A DNA stretch of 64,000 nt, taken from Sipunculus nudus. Lineage: Eukaryota > Annelida > Sipuncula > Golfingiida > Sipunculidae. How positions within the stretch are numbered: position 1 is the stretch's first letter; each line of letters begins with the position of its first letter. Under the pieces are notes generated by a model. It did no database searches and was not told where the DNA came from. It was given only the letters and a program-made list of their open reading frames with translations. The position numbers were made by a program, and so were the translations under genes. This document shows positions 57,831 through 64,000 of this stretch, in pieces. The stretch is from NCBI GenBank assembly GCA_026874595.1, contig CM049307.1:97956330-98020329 (forward strand), written 5' to 3'.

Positions 57831-57839
57831 CTATATAAA

Positions 57840-58640
57840 TAATCTACCAAACACATTTTAAGAGAGACTCATGGGCCGAGTCGCCTCAGACACTTCTCAG
57901 CACTCTTGATTAAAATCTATACAGGTAATTACAAAGATGATTAAAATTTCGCCATATTTAGGTTTTATTTGTGCCATAAATAACTCTTTAGTCGACCCGT
58001 GCTCTTTTTAGGCCTCTTGATGAAAATCTAATCATATATATGTGTTTTTTGTGTGTGTAAATTTATATTAAGGCCAAAGGTACTTCGACACTTTAATGCA
58101 ATTTCCTTTGCTCAACAGGAAGCCGGAACCCTGGCCCACTATGGCTTAGCGGGTCACTCTTGGTTAAAAACTGTATACCAGCTTATATAAATGTCAATAA
58201 TATTGCCTTTATTTCATTGTATGACTAAAATTATATAAAAACACCATTACTGAAGACCCTGAACTAACGCCTTTGCATACATTTCCACATTTTCAAGTGC
58301 AGACACACTTCTTGCCGGCCCCAAGAAAAAGCATGATAATAACATATTTTTTCCGCTAAACAGGTGAAAACACTACACAACATAACAAAGGATATTTTAT
58401 TATTTTATCTTCCTCTTGAAAGAAATGTCCGAGCGGCTTGAGCTCAAAATTGGTAAGTTTCTTTTGAAAATCAAAATTAAAAAAAAAATAATGCGGGGGA
58501 ATAAAATTGACGCGGGCGGTGCCTGACAACCATACCTTTAATTTTTTGACCTAACTTAAAATTTATGAACCTCCTACATAATAAAATATTGAATTGTGTA
58601 TTAAAGGAAATTCATGGTCAGCCACGGACCCCTATGGGCC
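57840..58640. repeat. Diverged low-copy repeat
   Basis: Two loosely similar blocks (about 57870-57960 and 58110-58200) share 'CACTCTTGRTTAAAA-CTRTA' and a 'TTATA' follow-up. No gene is seen. Confidence 0.35.
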
Positions 58641-58649
58641 CTGTTACAT

Positions 58650-58912
58650 CTGATAATGTTAAAATCAACTTATAATGTAACATTTACTGATAATGTAATA
58701 ACAAATCAACCGATAATGTAACACAAACTGATAATTTAACAAAAATCAACTCATAATGTAGTATTAAATGATAACGTAATAAAAACAACCGATAATGTAA
58801 CAATAACCAATAATGTAAACCAAAATCAACCGATAATATTATAACTTTTGCTAACCGATAATGTAATAATAAATTAACTGATAATGTAAACAACTTCCCA
58901 AACTGTAAATGT
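58650..58912. repeat. Minisatellite of ACCGATAATGTAAC-type units
   Basis: About a dozen imperfect copies of a motif around 'ACYGATAATGTAAYA', spaced by roughly 18-24 bases with an AAATCA filler. A minus-strand open frame across it is a repeat artefact. Confidence 0.85.
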
Positions 58913-59084
58913 AAAAAAAAAAAAAAAAAATTACCGTTAATGTCATAACACTTCAGCGTCCCTGACCAATCCGTGAAAGCCACTTCTAATCCATTTATAA
59001 TTATAAGTGTGAGATAATCCACAGGTTTCATAACAATCCTTTGCATGTATTTATTAGCTTGGCTATAGTGATCATTCTTTGACC

Positions 59085-60400
59085 ACTGGACCTAAGACTT
59101 ATAAATATATTACATGGAGTTTCACGATAATCACCTTGGAAACCTGAATTTACGGCGCTACGACCTATTTAATTTTTAGCTATGGAGTTCGTTAGTACCC
59201 TCCGGAAAAAATGAGAACAATTATACAGCACAAAGGCTATAGTATCTGAAAAAAATAATACATTGCCTTGATTCTTGACAAGCATATTGATTATGAAGCG
59301 TTTAATCAGCTCATGAAGGCAGTTGGCATCCCCCTTTTTTTACTATACGTCATCTTAGCTATACGATCACCCTTTGTCCGGCGTCCGTCCTGCGGTCTGG
59401 CGTTCGTCCGTTAACAGGACGCAAATCGTAACCGTCAGACCAAGCAACTTCTACTTGTACATCTACGGAAGTTTATTAATGTTCTCCTCGGAAACTTGAA
59501 ATTAAGTCTCTGTTACCCATATCCTCCGAGCTATTGGGCACGTACGTACCCCCAAGAACAATTTTTTTTAATTATACAGAAGCACCAGTATTTGAATAAC
59601 TATTGCATTGATAGGTATGATTCTTTGCATGTACATTGATCATTGAGTGTTTCATCACTTCCTGTAGACTGTATTCTTCTTTCGAATTTTTATGCATTTG
59701 TTCTCTAATTTTGAGACCCTTAAAGATACGATCACTTGTTAACAGGGCACCAATCGCAACCAATAGACCTAGAATATTCTTGATCGACATCCAGAAAGGT
59801 CCACAAAAAGTCTCCTTCGAAACTTGTTAATTAGGTCTCTGTTACCAATATCCCCTGAGCTATGAGGCTCGGAAGTACCCCCAGAACAGTTAAAAAATTA
59901 AACCAAGGCAAGGTACAAATCTTAACCGTTAGACCTAGAATTTTTTGATTTGTCATCAAGGGAGGTCCATGAAAGGTCTTCTTTGAAACCTGAAAGTAGG
60001 TCACTGTAACCAATATCCTCCTGGCTATGAGGATCAGATATAACCCCCAGTTAAAATGAAAATTTAATACCAAAGCAGGGCACAAACCATAACTGTTGGA
60101 CCTAGAATCTTCTATTTTGTCATCAAGGGAGGTCCATGAAAGGTCTTCTTTGAAACCTAAAATTAGGTCTCCGTTACCCATATCCTTTGACCTCGGGGGC
60201 TCAGAAATACCCCCAGAAGTATTGAAACATAAACACCAAAGCAGGGCACAAATCATAACCGTTTGACCTAGACTTTTCTTATTTGTCATCTAGGGAGGTC
60301 CAGGAAAATCTCCATGGAAACCTGAAATTATGTCTCTGCTTCCCATATTATCTAAGCTATTGGGTATGTTTGAGCCCAATAGTAATAAAGCAAAATAGAC
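59085..60400. repeat. Satellite-like tandem array, about 167-bp period
   Basis: The landmark CCTAGAA (or CCTAGAC) recurs at 59767, 59934, 60101 and 60267, a period of 166-167. Each unit also has 'GGGAGGTCCA', 'GAAACCTGAAA', 'TTACCCATATCC' and 'GGCTC--AAGTACCCCC'. The left part (59085-59760) shows a longer form of about 330 bases in which every second unit is diverged or replaced. Confidence 0.8.
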
Positions 60401-60604
60401 ACAAATTGCCAGATTCCTCAGGAACGGCTGGATTGATGGTTATCAAATTTGGTGTTCTTATGGGTCTTGATAAACTTGAGCTAATATGCATGAATGATGA
60501 TGCCACCTATATGATCTTAATTAGTTCCCCAAGGACATATTGTCAACATGTCAGTCGGCTGAGCGTCATGACCCATGGGTCACTTCTTGAGACCTTCAAA
60601 TAAT

Positions 60605-61530
60605 TCTTGGCATTGTCAGGACACAACATATGTATGACTTATCTGTAGGGTAATGAAATATTACCGTATATGATTAAAAACAATCAGAAACTTGGGCTTT
60701 AATAATTATATGACTGGTAGTGATATTTTTTTTTTTTGGGGGGGGGGTGACTTTTGTTTACTGAGCTAACTTTCAGAAATGTTTGGCAATAACCATGGTT
60801 GTTTCCACCATTCACAACATTAAACTGAGAAAATTTTGACCTCCGATCCAGGCACTTCCTACTGAGATTTCATTAAGATCAACATGCCAAGGACCTTTTA
60901 ATTTATTATTAATTAATTTCATAAAGAAGCTCAAATTTCGTAATAAATAGCCATACTGATCGCCATGAAACATACTTTATTCAGATGAATAACTTCAGCA
61001 GTTTCACAACACTGATTATGCCATCTTTATGTTTTTCCCACTGTTTAATCAAACAAATATTTTAAACTGAAAAGGTAATACATTCAAATATGTGTTGTTG
61101 TCTGGAGGAATGATAGCCCCTCAATTTCTTAATCTGCGACACGTTGACATTATAAGCCCATTGACAGTGAACATTCACACTAAAACTAATATTCCTCAGC
61201 AATTCTCAAAGCTGGTGTGCTTACTGATCAGTCATGTTGTTGGTTACCAAACAGTTAATTCCCATTGGATAAAATGTTGACGTGTGTCACGGATAAATAA
61301 AAAATCGCATTTACCTCTAAATCTGTATATTTTTACCTGAAAATTCATACTTAACATTTCTCAGAAATGCTTGCAAAGATAAAAATCAACACATTAATTC
61401 TGGGTAACCTCGCATCTACTACAACTTGTTGTTTGCACATTTTATTCTTGTTTTCAACGATTTGAGATACTTAAGGTTGCGACAAAGCACATCAAATAAA
61501 TAGTTTCAAGTAATCAGAACTATTCAAGTA
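60605..61530. other. AT-rich sequence, nothing recognised
   Basis: Contains a T12G10 run at 60726-60747. No gene or repeat family could be supported. Confidence 0.5.
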
Positions 61531-61534
61531 ACCA

Positions 61535-61885
61535 GGATGGCTTCTGTTACTCAGGAATAAAGCGCAGGACTCAAAGCCGGGAGATCGTGAGTTCGAATCT
61601 CAGCCGAGGCGGTGAGAATTTTCACGACCCCCACCCAGGATGAGCGCTCTGCAGGCTTAATGGGGAGACAGTCCAACAGTCATGTTTCACTCACAAACGA
61701 GTGCTCCTTTCGGGGGTTCCGCGGTGTTATTTCTTAGCAATGGGGAAGACATACACCCAGGACCCGCAGGAGTGGTACACCGATCCTGGTTGACACCAGG
61801 ATAACCGGGTATAAGCTCCTGTAACAGTTAAGCAAGCATTAAACAACTGGAGGCGGTTCTCCATACCCAAAAATAATAATAATTA
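61535..61885 (+). mobile_element. tRNA-derived SINE, full-length copy
   Basis: A box region TTACTCAGGAATAAAG (mutated), then GCGCAGGACTCAAAGCCGGG, B box GAGTTCGAATCTC, body GAGCGCTCTGCAGGCTTAAT and 'GACCCGCAGGAGTGG', and tail 'CTGGAGGCGGTTCTCCATACC' followed by AAAAATAATAATAAT. It has the compact A-B spacing that the 6.7-kb copy lost by an insertion. Confidence 0.88.
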
Positions 61886-61889
61886 GAAA

Positions 61890-62920
61890 TATAAATATTT
61901 GCCTGTCAATGCCTGATGAACATAAAGTTAGAATATTTATTTTCTTATATTTGCAAATATATTTGCAGATACATGCAAAATACTCGCCCAATAGGCAAAT
62001 ATATTTGAATAATAACCGATGCATGAAGGTAGGAGTTATTATATATCGCCAATAATGCTGTAATGTGATATGAATCAACATATACTTATATATCAGAGAG
62101 GTCATGCCATCTTTGTCTTTTTTTCATTTCTGATATAATTATGGTTTTCCGTTGAATTTCGCTTACAAACAAAGTTGGGTGACCAATTATCGATATATTA
62201 TTGATATATATATATATACATAGAGAAATTCATTATTTAAAAAGGTAAATATGAAACCGTTTGTCATATGCAGACAAAGCGTAATATATGTTAAACCATA
62301 TATCTTATTTTCACATAATAATTTTCCATTAAAAGTAAGTCAAAAGATATATACCTATCAAATTAAAAATGCTTCGATTTGACATAAAATAACTGATATC
62401 ATTGTACACAACCCTTCAGTGTGAAAATGTGACAAGATCTGAGGACAGAAGTGCATAGCTTATCTCATTGTTACCAGATAATTCCTAGGCTATCTAACTA
62501 ATTCTATCACCAAATAAATTTGTTGAATACATATCCTAGGAAGAAATATACTACACGTACTAAGTAAGCAGATTTTCTCTACTTTTGATCTTGTAAAGCA
62601 TGTGCTCTTTTATGTTTGCTTATTAGATGTTGGTTTTACAATTTGTCTATGATAATGATCACCGGCATGCAAAGGGTTTAAAGATATACAAAATAAGTGG
62701 TTTCGTTCTTTGATTAAGTTCAGGCATAGGCGGTTATAAGGCTTTGTTAAGCCAAAGGTGACCAACCCTGGTTGACTTATGTGGTAACTTACTTATTATG
62801 TTTCTTTCAGCATATTTCTGCTTTTCATCTTCCCCTTTCTAAAATCCAATATTGGTAGCAAAAACTTAAGACATCAGTTTTTTTTTAAATCCCCATTTTA
62901 TCCCACACACATTCAAAACA
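61890..62920. other. AT-rich sequence, nothing recognised
   Basis: No gene, exon or repeat family beyond short TA runs. Confidence 0.5.
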
Positions 62921-62922
62921 TT

Positions 62923-62990
62923 GGGGGGGGGGGGTATAATACAATGGGCCATACCCATGGGGGTATATCTCCCAGCCCCCCCCCCCCCCC
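62923..62990. repeat. Poly-G / poly-C inverted pair
   Basis: A run of 12 G (62923-62934) and a run of about 15 C (62976-62990) are separated by about 41 bases, so they can pair as a long hairpin stem. Confidence 0.8.
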
Positions 62991-62999
62991 TTTGGGACA

Positions 63000-64000
63000 C
63001 AAGCCGTAACCATGAGACCTAAAACCTCTTACACTTGATCATGGGACGTCTTCGGCAAATCTTCTACGAAAGCTGAAATTCTGTCATGGTGACCTATAAG
63101 ATGTGCACTACTAGCCAAAAACATGGTTTTTGTCATGGTAAAAATCTTTGAAACCCAACCTTAAGTCTCTGTAATCTATTTTCTTAAGAATATGGACAAA
63201 ATCATGATTTGGAGCACTTCGGAAGCCATTTTACCCCGTGCTGAATTTTTCATATCAAATATGTTTCACCAAATGCCATTCAGGTTTGTGTTTTTCTATT
63301 TTAAATATAATTTATAAGAAATTAGTGCAGGATTGCATAGGTTTTAGTAATTAACTTCTACTTTCAATCATGGTCCATGCAGATTAAGCTCCTGGCGCAG
63401 CGGATTTACACTTTAATCATAACATATCTCGCTGTATATATCCGCTGCTTTGTATAGCAAGGTTCTCTGGTTCGGACGACAATGGAATGCATAATGCAAA
63501 GTACCGTAATCAGGCCAATGACTGCGTGGTATCGCATTGTGCACCAACGACAGAGGGTATCGCTTGTTTAAAATTTAGAACTGTATGCAAAATGCGTAAC
63601 CACGGTCTCATAGGTCTGATTTCAATTCTTTGCTCTTTACCAATCCCGGTGACTTCCAGAGTGCTAAATATCGTGTTTTTTGTTTTGCTCATTTACTTTC
63701 GGAAACAGGTTACAGGGACCTTATGTGTGGTTTCCAAGAATATCTTTTACTAAGCACTCCCTTCAAGCTAAGCTAGAAAATTCCATGTCCAACTGCAACA
63801 GATATTACCTGTGTGACTGCATGATAGTGTACTCAAAAATCATGTTTTTAGCCCGTAGTTAACAGAATATAGGTCACATAATTTCAGATTTCGTAGAAAA
63901 TTTGCCTAAGACCTAACTAGATATACAGTAAGGGCTGAGCTTTGTCAATGCCAAGATTCACCTGAAGATTTAAAATATACTAATGCAAAAAGATAAAAAA
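63000..64000. other. Unassigned sequence
   Basis: The first 200 bases resemble a single diverged unit of the satellite at 59-60 kb ('ACACAAGCCGTAACCATGAGACCTA'-like). At 63391-63480 a TGGCGCAGCGGA motif and a weak GGTTCGGACGAC suggest a decayed tRNA-like repeat. No gene is supported. Confidence 0.4.

Noticed and set aside
58650-58912. CRISPR-like array
   Set aside because: The repeat copies are imperfect, the spacers are short and similar, and the genome is eukaryotic. It is a minisatellite.
63391-63480. tRNA-like element with TGGCGCAGCGGA
   Set aside because: The A-box match is good, but the B box is poor and no cloverleaf can be drawn. Left as an unassigned note.

Overview
This window reads as eukaryotic nuclear DNA from an invertebrate, most likely a mollusc and probably a bivalve. 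It is AT-rich, has no long uninterrupted genes, and is full of (TA)n and (CT)n microsatellites, decayed non-LTR and LTR retrotransposons, tRNA-derived SINEs and small DNA transposons. The only convincing host gene is split into short exons with good splice signals. The taxon is inferred from style (C-type lectin domain on a Thr-rich stalk, Gmr1-like and L2-like elements, repeat mix); no taxon-specific marker was found.

The host gene runs on the + strand from about 3.1 kb to 43.8 kb. I read it as a secreted C-type-lectin-like protein: a possible signal-peptide exon (3140-3186), two short linker exons (4719-4754, 11933-12019), an array of 60-bp and 48-bp Thr/Pro-rich stalk exons (17721-31130), and a C-type lectin domain split over two exons (40001-40210, 43588-43800). 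Every exon boundary is phase 1, so any subset of internal exons can be joined without a frameshift. The stalk exons sit in a tandem array of units of about 1.94 kb (one is 2.8 kb). Two neighbouring units are almost identical. At least two exon copies have lost their splice acceptor and a third has lost its front half.

The introns are packed with mobile DNA. From 6.7 to 11.2 kb there is a SINE, then an antisense Ty3/gypsy remnant with two LTR-like copies, interrupted by a sense L2-like retrotransposon. From 15.5 to 17.7 kb lies an hAT-like element with a perfect 8-bp target duplication, which carries a nested 210-bp Harbinger-like MITE. From 20.3 to 22.6 kb there is an antisense L1/Tx1-like element. 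From 33.0 to 39.3 kb there is a full-length but dead Gmr1-like Ty3/gypsy element in which integrase precedes reverse transcriptase.

Downstream of 43.8 kb the window is mostly repeats. It holds a second, more decayed element of the same integrase-first type (about 47.9-50.4 kb), a 421-bp TRIM-like element whose terminal repeats carry a tRNA-like pol III promoter (53033-53453), a hairpin-rich repeat, an LTR fragment joined to a SINE head, a minisatellite, a satellite of about 167 bp, and a full SINE copy. A few short minus-strand exon candidates (47.4, 54.7 and 55.2 kb) are the only hints of another gene there.
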